NCBI GenBank assembly: GCA_020629195.1
Contig: JAHDDT010000004.1
Span: 1-40,783 of the forward strand
Direction: 5' to 3'
Origin: Hellea sp.
GTDB lineage: Bacteria > Pseudomonadota > Alphaproteobacteria > Caulobacterales > Maricaulaceae
DNA: 40,783 bases
Shown piece after piece: positions 18,862-27,323 of this stretch. The position numbers and the translations under genes were made by a program. A model generated the notes under the pieces. It was given only the letters and a program-made list of their open reading frames with translations. It searched no databases and was not told the origin of the DNA. Each line of letters begins with the position of its first letter. Position 1 is the stretch's first letter.

Positions 18862-20196
18862 ATGGATTGGGACAAAATGGGTCGTCAATTTAATATTTCT
18901 GACATGGGGCTTAAGCTTATCAAGGCTTATGAAGGCTTTCGCCCTGTAGATCGCACACTTGTCTCAGGGCAGCGTGTGGTCGGTTATGGTCACCGCTTGA
19001 TGGATGATAAAGCCGTGATGCTTTCTAAGCCAGAAGCTGAAAAGATTTTAAAAGACGATCTTGCGCCTTTTATTGATATGATTAATGAAAATGTGCATGC
19101 GCCATTGTCTCAGAGTCAGTTTGATGCTTTGGTTTCATTTGCTTATAATATAGGGCCAAAAGCCTTTTTAGAATCCGATACATTAAGAGCTTTAAATAAT
19201 GGCCGTCCTCTAGATGCCGCCAACGGTTTCGATATCTGGCGAAAGTCTGAAATTGAGGGAAAAACTTATGTCGTCGATGCGCTTATGCGCCGCCGTACAG
19301 CTGAGAAAGCGTTGTTCTTGCGGCCTGAAGGCCGCGCATTAAGTGCTCCAACTGTGGATTTGCCTCCCGTAGAAGATGAGACCATTGCGCTTCTCACAAC
19401 AGAAGATGCATTGCCCGTCTTCACAGCCGATGATGCCGCAGGGGTAGTGATAAATGCTCCATACTCAGCAACATCCGCACAAAACCGTCGCCGTGAAGAC
19501 GGCCTGTCGGGGACTATGAGCCTAAGCGAAATTACGGGTGATGCCGAAGTGATAGAAAATGGCCTTTATGAAGAGGATTCACCGTTCATTCCTGACACCT
19601 ATAAAGTTATGGATGATGACAATGAGCCTGAGCAGACTCGCCCATCTCTAATTGCGGCAGAAGATGAAAAACTGAAAGACAGATTAGACGCTTTGATTGA
19701 GGACGTAAAATCTGATCAAAAAGCAGCTGACACAGCAGATTGGCCAGAAAGCTTTATTGATATAGATACCCAAAGCGCGAATAAAGGCGCAAATATCATC
19801 CCGTTTTCAATCGAAAAACAAGATGATATTGTCATTACGCCTGATTTGTTGGTTGACGCCGAGGTGGAGCAGGGGGCTAATGATAGGATCATTATTGAAG
19901 ATCACGCAGCGGATGATGCAATCTTGCAGTCTCGTACAGAAGACAGTGCAAGCCGCTATATTGATTTAAATGCACGTCCCGAAGACAACGTGCCCGTTTC
20001 GACCATACCTTATATGATTATGATGTTTTTGGGTTCAGTTCTTTTTGGGGGCGGCATTGCTTCATGGCTTAAAAACAAAGGTTTGATGTTCGGAGAGTTT
20101 GGCCCGATGCTGATTATGTGCAGTATTTTTATCGGTGCGATGATGTTGGCAGGCGCCTTGTATTATGCTGCGCGTCAAAGCTTTAAGCGTTCATAA
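18862..20196 (+). CDS. spmX: SpmX-like GH24 lysozyme-domain protein with acidic linker and C-terminal TM helices
   Basis: GH24 domain (LIKAYEGFRPVDRTLVSGQRVVGYGHR...FDALVSFAYNIG), long D/E-rich middle, two C-terminal hydrophobic helices (IPYMIMMFLGSVLFGGGIASWL, PMLIMCSIFIGAMMLAGALYYAA): the Caulobacter SpmX architecture. MGRQFN at 18877 is an alternative start. Confidence 0.8.
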   Translation: MDWDKMGRQFNISDMGLKLIKAYEGFRPVDRTLVSGQRVVGYGHRLMDDKAVMLSKPEAEKILKDDLAPFIDMINENVHAPLSQSQFDALVSFAYNIGPKAFLESDTLRALNNGRPLDAANGFDIWRKSEIEGKTYVVDALMRRRTAEKALFLRPEGRALSAPTVDLPPVEDETIALLTTEDALPVFTADDAAGVVINAPYSATSAQNRRREDGLSGTMSLSEITGDAEVIENGLYEEDSPFIPDTYKVMDDDNEPEQTRPSLIAAEDEKLKDRLDALIEDVKSDQKAADTADWPESFIDIDTQSANKGANIIPFSIEKQDDIVITPDLLVDAEVEQGANDRIIIEDHAADDAILQSRTEDSASRYIDLNARPEDNVPVSTIPYMIMMFLGSVLFGGGIASWLKNKGLMFGEFGPMLIMCSIFIGAMMLAGALYYAARQSFKRS

Positions 20197-20282
20197 ACCT
20201 TATGTTTCAAGAAAATATTCAACCTATTATTCTAACAGTATTAAGAAAATTTCTGTGCGGCGTCACAATATAAGGTAATAAA

Positions 20283-21221
20283 ATGACATCTATGCTTAAA
20301 GATTGGACTGAGAGCCACTCTGCTCGTTTTCAAAAAGAAATCATGCCTTTCGAACATGGTTTACAGGATACGGGTTTGTTTTCAGATGAGGCTTTGATTG
20401 ATCTTTTGAATAAGCATCCCAAGAGCTTACTTGATGTTTGTACGATGGGTAACTCTGAATGCGGACTTTTTCCTAACAGAATGAAAACGGGCGATTTTCG
20501 TGGTGTTGATGGAAAGGTTCTACTCGAAGCCGCGAAAGCTGGTAAAATCTGGATTAATGTTCGTCGTGGTATGAATGTTCATCCTGAGTATAAAGCTGTA
20601 CTCGACCAGATGTATGGGGGTATTGCAGAGGAAACAGGTAATAAGGCTTATAATGCGAATGGCGGCATCTTAATTTCCTCACCGATCGCAAAAGTGCCAT
20701 ACCATTTTGACAAGACAGAAACCATTCTTTGGCATGTGCGCGGAAAAAAACGCATGTATCTGTACCCGCTGACGGAAAAGTTTATTCCAGATCGGGCTTA
20801 TGAAGCTACGATGCTGAGCGACCTTGAAGATGACCTCCCATATATATCTGATTTTGATAAAGAGGCGACAATTATTGATTTAACTGAAGGGCAAGCTTTG
20901 TCGTGGCCGCTAAATATGCCACATCGCGTAGATAACCAAACATTTTGCGTGTCTGTTACAACAGAGTACTCGACCAAAAAATCGGGTATGAAAAACGCAG
21001 CTATGATTGCCAATGCAACTTTGCGTCATCGATTTGGGATTGAGTCTAGTTATTCCAAGGCTGGCCCTGTTAATCGTCAGCTTAAGTCAGTATTTGGACG
21101 TGTGATCCGCAAAGCTGGCTTGGCGGTAACAAATGATAAAATTGATATGGTGACCTTCAAGGTTGACCCAGATGCGCCGGGATACGTCGTTAACGTCGAT
21201 CCCTATCAAAGAGATTTTTGA
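20283..21221 (+). CDS. JmjC/cupin-like putative Fe(II)/2OG oxygenase, paralogue A
   Basis: GGILISSPIAKVPYHFDKTETILWHVRGKKRMYLYP (HxD) and distal LNMPHRVDNQ (His); near-collinear with the next ORF. Confidence 0.6.
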   Translation: MTSMLKDWTESHSARFQKEIMPFEHGLQDTGLFSDEALIDLLNKHPKSLLDVCTMGNSECGLFPNRMKTGDFRGVDGKVLLEAAKAGKIWINVRRGMNVHPEYKAVLDQMYGGIAEETGNKAYNANGGILISSPIAKVPYHFDKTETILWHVRGKKRMYLYPLTEKFIPDRAYEATMLSDLEDDLPYISDFDKEATIIDLTEGQALSWPLNMPHRVDNQTFCVSVTTEYSTKKSGMKNAAMIANATLRHRFGIESSYSKAGPVNRQLKSVFGRVIRKAGLAVTNDKIDMVTFKVDPDAPGYVVNVDPYQRDF

Positions 21222-21319
21222 GCCTAAGTTTGATTTAAATGGAATTTCTGTTTTAAAAACTATATATCAATATTTTTGAATTATTCTTCATACCAGACAA
21301 GCGCTTTTAATACGCAGAT

Positions 21320-22270
21320 ATGGTGGTAGAAATGGATAATTTAGTCCGAGATTGGTCTCAAAAGCACACAGAACGTTTTGAGAAGGAGATCGTCACATTC
21401 AAGCATGGTTTAAATGAGACGGGCCTTTTCACGGATGAAGCCTTAATCGAACTATTGGAAAAACACCCTCATGAAATGATAGATGTGTGTACGATGGGAG
21501 ATCCTGAACATCCAATTTATCCAAACCGGTTCAGAACTGGAGATTTTCGTAATGTTCCAGGTGAAGTCATTCTTGAAGCTGCCAAAGCTGGGAAAGTATG
21601 GATTAATCTTAGGAAGGGTATGAATTTACATTCGGAGTATAAAGAGGTTCTTGACCAAATGTATGGTGACCTTGGCTCACAAATTTCCAGAAAACCTTAT
21701 AATGCAAATGGTGGCATTTTGATCTCGTCCCCAATTGCCCAGGTGCCTTATCACTTTGATAAAACTCATATCATACTTTGGCACGTTAGAGGTAAAAAAC
21801 GAATTTATATTTACCCAGAAAATGAAACATTTATTCCTGATAGAGCTTATGAAGCCAAGATGTTGAAATATTTGGATGATGATTTGCCTTATAAGGCGGA
21901 ATTTGAACGCGAGGCGCAGTGTTTCGACCTCGAAGACGGGCAGGCGATTACTTGGCCGCTAAACTCCCCGCACCGTGTTGATAATAGAGAATTTTGTGTC
22001 TCCGTGACGACAGAGTATTCAACGCATCAAAGTAAAGTTAAAAATGCTTGTATGGTCGCCAATGCAACATTGAGGCATAATTTTGGAATTGAGTCGAGCT
22101 ATAGGCAATCAGGCCCTGTGCAACGACAGCTTAAATCTATTTTCGGATATGGGCTCAAAAAAGCAGGGCTGGTTCCCACTGATGATACTCAAGATCTAGT
22201 AACATTCAAAATTGACGCCAATGTTCAAAATTACATCCTCGATACAGAACCTTATCAACGTAATTTTTAG
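21320..22270 (+). CDS. JmjC/cupin-like putative Fe(II)/2OG oxygenase, paralogue B
   Basis: GGILISSPIAQVPYHFDKTHIILWHVRGKKRIYIYP and LNSPHRVDNREFCVSVTTEYST; tandem paralogue of 20283..21221. Confidence 0.6.
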   Translation: MVVEMDNLVRDWSQKHTERFEKEIVTFKHGLNETGLFTDEALIELLEKHPHEMIDVCTMGDPEHPIYPNRFRTGDFRNVPGEVILEAAKAGKVWINLRKGMNLHSEYKEVLDQMYGDLGSQISRKPYNANGGILISSPIAQVPYHFDKTHIILWHVRGKKRIYIYPENETFIPDRAYEAKMLKYLDDDLPYKAEFEREAQCFDLEDGQAITWPLNSPHRVDNREFCVSVTTEYSTHQSKVKNACMVANATLRHNFGIESSYRQSGPVQRQLKSIFGYGLKKAGLVPTDDTQDLVTFKIDANVQNYILDTEPYQRNF

Positions 22271-22314
22271 GCTTAGACCTAGTCTAAACGGATTTCAAAC
22301 CCGTATGCAGGGTT

Positions 22315-22749
22315 ATGACCTTGCATCTGCAAAAGCTATCTGTTGGCTCTGAATCTATTGCCACACTTCATGACTGGCAAAAAATGGTCGTGCGCCGCCG
22401 TAAGAAACGGGGGCTGTCGCCTTACCACGAACATGTCACGCGGATGTTCCCCAAACAGGCTGAGGCCTTGCTAGAGGGTGGGTCTATTTATTGGGTGATT
22501 AAGGGCCTTATACAATGCCGCAATGAGATCGTCGCGCTTGACCAAGTCCAAACACAAGATGGTCGAAAAGCTTGCTCCATTCTCATGTTACCGCAACTTA
22601 TTCCGGTTGTGCCTACGCCTAAGCGTCCTTTCCAAGGATGGCGTTATTTAAAAGCCGAAGATGCGCCTGCGGATTTGGGGAAGGTCGGTGGAGCCAATGA
22701 TTTACCGCCAGAGCTTCGCGCGAAACTTGCTAATCTCGGCGCTTGGTAG
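22315..22749 (+). CDS. DUF1489 family protein
   Basis: MTLHLQKLSVGSESIATLHDWQ...YWVIKGLIQCRNEIVALDQV...RPFQGWRYL typical of DUF1489. Confidence 0.85.
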   Translation: MTLHLQKLSVGSESIATLHDWQKMVVRRRKKRGLSPYHEHVTRMFPKQAEALLEGGSIYWVIKGLIQCRNEIVALDQVQTQDGRKACSILMLPQLIPVVPTPKRPFQGWRYLKAEDAPADLGKVGGANDLPPELRAKLANLGAW

Positions 22750-22758
22750 TCCACTCAT

Positions 22759-22784
22759 AAAAAAAACCTCGGTCGAAACCGAGG
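22759..22784 (-). terminator. Rho-independent terminator of the TonB receptor gene
   Basis: CCTCGGT-CGAA-ACCGAGG (22767-22784) next to an 8-A run read as a T-tract on the minus strand. Confidence 0.85.
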
Positions 22785-22810
22785 CTTTCTGATTTAATCT
22801 ATAAGATCGC

Positions 22811-25651
22811 TTAGAATGTATAGCGAGCTTTGACGTAATATTGGCCACCTGCGAAACCGATAGGTGAGGCTTCAGGATAAAGTTGGCCAGAGCCGCCTTG
22901 TCCTGGGTTCTCATCTGGATAGTTATCGAAGAGGTTGTTAGCGCCAATCATCAGTTCAACGCCTTCCATAACTTCAGCACCGATTTCAGCATCGATAAGG
23001 ATTTCAGAACCGACGTCAAAACCGTTACCGCTATCAAACCATGAACCATAGTAATTAGCGCGGACCATGCCGTTCCACATACCTTGTGAGTGTAGAAGCG
23101 TGGCAGAACCTTTGACATTTGGAAGAAGGTCCTCAAGAGCACGAACGCGTGTATCTGAAATTGGTCCCTGACGAGTAACTTCAGTATCTGTCCAGTTAGC
23201 CGCTACGATGAAGGTTGAGTCACCTCCTGCCATTTCGAACTTATAATCACCGCGAACATCGATACCTTGTGTTTTTGTATCAAAGCTGTTTGAGAAGAAA
23301 CGGAACTGAGCCAAATCGTCTAGACCTAAGAAGTCTTGGCGGTTGATTGTACCATTTGCATCAAGTTCTGCAATCGCTCCGCTGATTGAATTTGCTGTGG
23401 CACCAGCGAATTGTAGGGCGTCAAGGAAGTCAACGTTAGCACCAAGAGCCACGCGATCGTCAACTTTGATATTAAAGTAATCGACAGTCCAGTTAAAGCC
23501 GCCTGTATCAAAAGCTACGCCAAGTGAAATATTGCGTGCATCTTCGGCTTGAAGAGTTGGACGCTCACCTGTTGAAGCAATGAAGTCTGCAGCTAATTGA
23601 CCCGCCGCAGTGTTCAAAGGAAGTGTACCTTGGTCAACAAGGACACCATTGACGTTTTGCGTTGTCACATTTGTGATATTCGCTTGGCCACCTGTAGGAG
23701 CGTGGAAGCCTGTTGAATATGTGCCGCGAACACGAACATTGTCATTGATTTTATAGAGGGCTGCAAGCTTGTAGTTCAGAGTATCTCCAAAGCTGGAATA
23801 ATCTTCGTAACGTAGAGCCGCCTGTAATGTCAGGGCATCAGTTACATCGCCTTCAAGATCAATATATCCCGCATAAGAGTCTTGCGAGTTAGATGAACTG
23901 TTCGGGAAACCACCAAAACCATTTGAGCTTGATGAGAAGCCCTGTCCAATTGGGAAGGCAGGTGTCGAAATAGCCAGTGGTCCAAGTGCAAAGGAGTTGT
24001 TATCGCCAGCAAAGAGGTCAAATGTTTCTTTGCGATACTCAGCACCAAAACCGATATTCAGATCAGACGCCCAACCATCCATCGCTATTCCATAGCCAAA
24101 GTCAGCATTTACAATCGTTTCTTTTTGTTTTTGTCCGCCTGGGATGAAGTCACGAACGACTTCTCTGTTGCCGGAGCCCGCAATTGGTCCAAGAGATGCG
24201 TTTACAGTATTTGTGATAAAGAACTGAACTTCTGATGAGCCATGTGTCACAGAAAGGTCATATGAAAGACCATTTCCGAAATCGAGGTCCCCACGAATAC
24301 CAGCACTTAAGCCAATATCTTCAAGGTCACCACCAAAACGTGGCACAAATCCACCAGGAATGGCCTCAATAAATGAGAAGCAATTGTCATCTGCAGCAAC
24401 TGTTGCAAGCACTCCGGCATTTGGAATAAGTCCGTCAGTTCCTGTTAAAGGAATACCTTGAGGGCAAACATTCGGGTCGAGTCCTGCAACGTTACCAACG
24501 CGTACGGAAGCACCTGTTTCAGCATCTGTTAAATCTACGCCTGAAAGACCGCGGGTGAAGGCACCAGGGTTCATTGGATCAGGCGTGTAAGTGATTTGCT
24601 GATAGAGGTCATCCGAAGTGTCTTCAGTGCCCATATCGTCTGTCAATTCAACTTCGAAACCATTGAGGTTGTTAACACGTGGCCCGCGATATACACCGCC
24701 GCGATTTGTAGGGTTACGATAGAAGAACCCGCCTGTTGTGGTTCGCTCAGCATATGTACCGAAAGCGTAGAGCTCTGCACTTTCATTCAGCTCAATACCT
24801 GTATTGATGGCAAGTTTAAGATCATTCTCTACATCAGGCTGACCCCAATATTGAGCAAATTCATCTGTGTAAGAGTTGATCGTAAGGTTGTCAGCGGCCG
24901 CTGTGTTTCCGGCTGCGATTAGGGCAGCAACATCTGTACGCTGTGCGGCACGAACTGTTCCGTCTGTATCGCCATATTCACCTGAGATGTTTACAAAACC
25001 GGCATCGCCAAGCGGAAGGCCGACATTACCTGCGATAGAGTAGTTATCGCCGTCGCCATCATATGTAGAGCCATATTTAACTTCAAACGACCCGCCTTCT
25101 GAAGCGTCCTTTAGATCAAATCCGATAACACCAGCAATCGCGTCAGAACCGTATTGCGAAGAAGCGCCATCACGTAGGACTTGAACTTGCTTAAGTGCAA
25201 TGGAAGGTAGAGATGAAACATCCACGCCTTGCGCGCCATCAGCAATACCGCCGCCAAGGAATGAAATAACGGCGCCGCGATGACGACGCTTTCCGTTTAC
25301 AAGAACAAGTGTGTTGTCAGGTGACAGGCCACGTAGATTAGCCGGACGAACAATAGATGCCGCATCAGAGATAGGCTGTGTATTTACATTATATGACGGA
25401 AGCGCTGTGCGTAGCAGGTCTTGTACATCATTGGCAGCGTTTTGCGTAAACTCAACACCTGAAATAACGTCAACGGGTGCTGGCGTATCAGCAGCTGATC
25501 TAGCTTGGCGGCGCGTACCAATTGAAATGATTTCGTCTTCGGCATTGAAACCGTCAGATGTTTGGGCGTGGGCTGGAGCAGCCATTGCGCCAGCGAGTAT
25601 AGCGGCGGAAGCCGATACTGTGAGCGCGGATTTAAGTGAAAAACGTTGCAT
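22811..25651 (-). CDS. TonB-dependent outer membrane receptor
   Basis: Signal peptide, plug domain (LRGLSPDNTLVLVNGKRRHRGAVI...LKQVQVLRDGASSQYGSDAIAGVIGF), C-terminal beta strand ending QYYVKARYTF. Confidence 0.95.
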   Translation of the reverse strand: MQRFSLKSALTVSASAAILAGAMAAPAHAQTSDGFNAEDEIISIGTRRQARSAADTPAPVDVISGVEFTQNAANDVQDLLRTALPSYNVNTQPISDAASIVRPANLRGLSPDNTLVLVNGKRRHRGAVISFLGGGIADGAQGVDVSSLPSIALKQVQVLRDGASSQYGSDAIAGVIGFDLKDASEGGSFEVKYGSTYDGDGDNYSIAGNVGLPLGDAGFVNISGEYGDTDGTVRAAQRTDVAALIAAGNTAAADNLTINSYTDEFAQYWGQPDVENDLKLAINTGIELNESAELYAFGTYAERTTTGGFFYRNPTNRGGVYRGPRVNNLNGFEVELTDDMGTEDTSDDLYQQITYTPDPMNPGAFTRGLSGVDLTDAETGASVRVGNVAGLDPNVCPQGIPLTGTDGLIPNAGVLATVAADDNCFSFIEAIPGGFVPRFGGDLEDIGLSAGIRGDLDFGNGLSYDLSVTHGSSEVQFFITNTVNASLGPIAGSGNREVVRDFIPGGQKQKETIVNADFGYGIAMDGWASDLNIGFGAEYRKETFDLFAGDNNSFALGPLAISTPAFPIGQGFSSSSNGFGGFPNSSSNSQDSYAGYIDLEGDVTDALTLQAALRYEDYSSFGDTLNYKLAALYKINDNVRVRGTYSTGFHAPTGGQANITNVTTQNVNGVLVDQGTLPLNTAAGQLAADFIASTGERPTLQAEDARNISLGVAFDTGGFNWTVDYFNIKVDDRVALGANVDFLDALQFAGATANSISGAIAELDANGTINRQDFLGLDDLAQFRFFSNSFDTKTQGIDVRGDYKFEMAGGDSTFIVAANWTDTEVTRQGPISDTRVRALEDLLPNVKGSATLLHSQGMWNGMVRANYYGSWFDSGNGFDVGSEILIDAEIGAEVMEGVELMIGANNLFDNYPDENPGQGGSGQLYPEASPIGFAGGQYYVKARYTF

Positions 25652-25714
25652 GAATTATCCTCTGAATGATTTGCAAACTGGAGATCGTATTGATCTATTG
25701 CATTCCCTATTGTT

Positions 25715-25732
25715 TTGTTCGAAACCGAACAA
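25715..25732. promoter_or_regulatory. Dyad TTGTTCG-AAAC-CGAACAA, candidate operator
   Basis: Perfect 7-bp arms, 64 nt upstream of the TonB receptor start. Confidence 0.45.
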
Positions 25733-25769
25733 GTTATTTGAGATACAATTTATATTTTGTTTTTCCTGT

Positions 25770-25785
25770 GTGTCATATATGACAC
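25770..25785. promoter_or_regulatory. 16-bp perfect palindrome GTGTCATATATGACAC, candidate operator
   Basis: Perfect self-complementarity in the divergent TonB receptor/GNAT intergenic region. Confidence 0.5.
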
Positions 25786-25855
25786 TACTTCACGCAAGGA
25801 GCTTATAGTTAAGGCAAGTTATGCTAATTTTGTGGTTTATTTGTGAGTTTACAGG

Positions 25856-26395
25856 ATGTTTTACCCTGTGTTAGAGTTAAATACCGCGAAATATTCTGAT
25901 ATTCCTAATATCAGAAATCTAATGAATTTAGCTATCTTAGAGCTTCAAAAAGGTTTTCTGACAGACGCGCAAATTCAAGCGTCTTTTGGGGCCATGGGAC
26001 TTGATACACAGCTGATTCAGGATAGGACTTATTTTTGCGTGATGGACGGCCCAGAGCTTGTAGGGTGCGGAGGGTGGTCGCGTCGCGCGACGCTTTATGG
26101 GGGTAATCACAGCGCGGGTAGGGATGCCAAAATCCTAAATCCTGAAACAGACCGCGCTCGAATCCGCGCAATGTACACGCATCCTAAGCATATAAAACGG
26201 GGCATAGGGAAAATGATAATTGAGGCCTCAGAATTAGCGGCAAAAGCAGAGGGGTTCAATAGTTTGGAAATGGCCGCGACAATGGCTGGTGTGCCGTTTT
26301 ACAAAAAATGCGGTTATCACATCGAAAGCGAATGGGAAGATACGAATGGAGATGTTCCTGTTCCACTATGTACGATGGTCAAGCATATGCGCTAG
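25856..26395 (+). CDS. GNAT family N-acetyltransferase
   Basis: GCGGWSRR...RIRAMYTHPKHIKRGIGKMIIEASELAAKAEGFNSLEMAATMAGVPFYKKCGY. Confidence 0.9.
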   Translation: MFYPVLELNTAKYSDIPNIRNLMNLAILELQKGFLTDAQIQASFGAMGLDTQLIQDRTYFCVMDGPELVGCGGWSRRATLYGGNHSAGRDAKILNPETDRARIRAMYTHPKHIKRGIGKMIIEASELAAKAEGFNSLEMAATMAGVPFYKKCGYHIESEWEDTNGDVPVPLCTMVKHMR

Positions 26396-26443
26396 TGTTG
26401 GATATCTGCCTCTGACCCATAGCTGCATTAGTCGGCATAAGCC

Positions 26444-27313
26444 TTATTTGGGTTTAGCCTTAACCGGAAAGTTATCGATCAAACGGACGCCTCGACAATG
26501 GGCTGCAACCAAAAGTCTGGCGGGGCCATTTAGAATGCCGCCTTCTAAAACCGTCAGAGAGTTAGGGCTTCTGACTTCCACATAATCAACAGAGCTAAAG
26601 CCGGCTGCCAAAAGCGCTTTCTTTGATCGATCCATAGCCAAATTCACATTTTCACCTTTTGACATTTGTAACGCGCAAGAGCGCATAATTTCATTGAGCC
26701 GCCTCGCGATTTTAAGGCCTTCTTCATCAAAATATTTATTTCGGGACGACAGCGCCAAGCCGTGTTCATCTCTCGCGATTTTTGCACCTATAATTTTAAT
26801 GGGCATGTCTAGGTCTTCAACAAGCCGCCTAATTGTTGCGAGCTGTTGATAGTCTTTTTCGCCAAAAATGGCGTAATCGGGCGCGACACGGTTAAGTAAT
26901 TTTGTCACGACCAAGGCCACGCCATCAAAAAAGGTTGGGCGATGATCTGTCTCAAGTCCTTCTGCGACGCCGCCAACCTTTATTTTTGTGGCGTGGTGCA
27001 CATCATACATTGAGGATGGTTTTGGAATATAAACCACATCTGCCCCTTCGGCTTTGAGTAGGGCCACATCATGTTTTTCGGTGCGGGGATAGGCGTCGAA
27101 GTCTTCACCCGGCGCAAACTGAGTAGGGTTTACATAGATCGACGCAATGACGCGATCGGCTTTTTTTTTCGCCAAGCGAATAAGGCTCATATGACCATCA
27201 TGCAGAGCGCCCATAGTCGGGACAAATGCAGTTGTTTCCCCAAGGCCTCTATATTCCCAAACCTGACCTCTTATACCGCGCTCAGAGCGAATAATTTTGA
27301 TAGTCTTAGCCAT
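26444..27313 (-). CDS. panC: Pantothenate synthetase
   Basis: FVPTMGALHDGHMSLIRLAKK, SIYVNPTQFAPGEDFDAYPRT, FGEKDYQQLATIRRLVEDL, LALSSRNKYF. Confidence 0.96.
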   Translation of the reverse strand: MAKTIKIIRSERGIRGQVWEYRGLGETTAFVPTMGALHDGHMSLIRLAKKKADRVIASIYVNPTQFAPGEDFDAYPRTEKHDVALLKAEGADVVYIPKPSSMYDVHHATKIKVGGVAEGLETDHRPTFFDGVALVVTKLLNRVAPDYAIFGEKDYQQLATIRRLVEDLDMPIKIIGAKIARDEHGLALSSRNKYFDEEGLKIARRLNEIMRSCALQMSKGENVNLAMDRSKKALLAAGFSSVDYVEVRSPNSLTVLEGGILNGPARLLVAAHCRGVRLIDNFPVKAKPK

Positions 27314-27323
27314 GCATCGCCTT

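Noticed and set aside
24596-25808. Plus ORFs 24596..24922 and 25311..25808 antisense to the TonB receptor
   Set aside because: Overlap a well-supported receptor gene and its upstream region; no recognisable domain.
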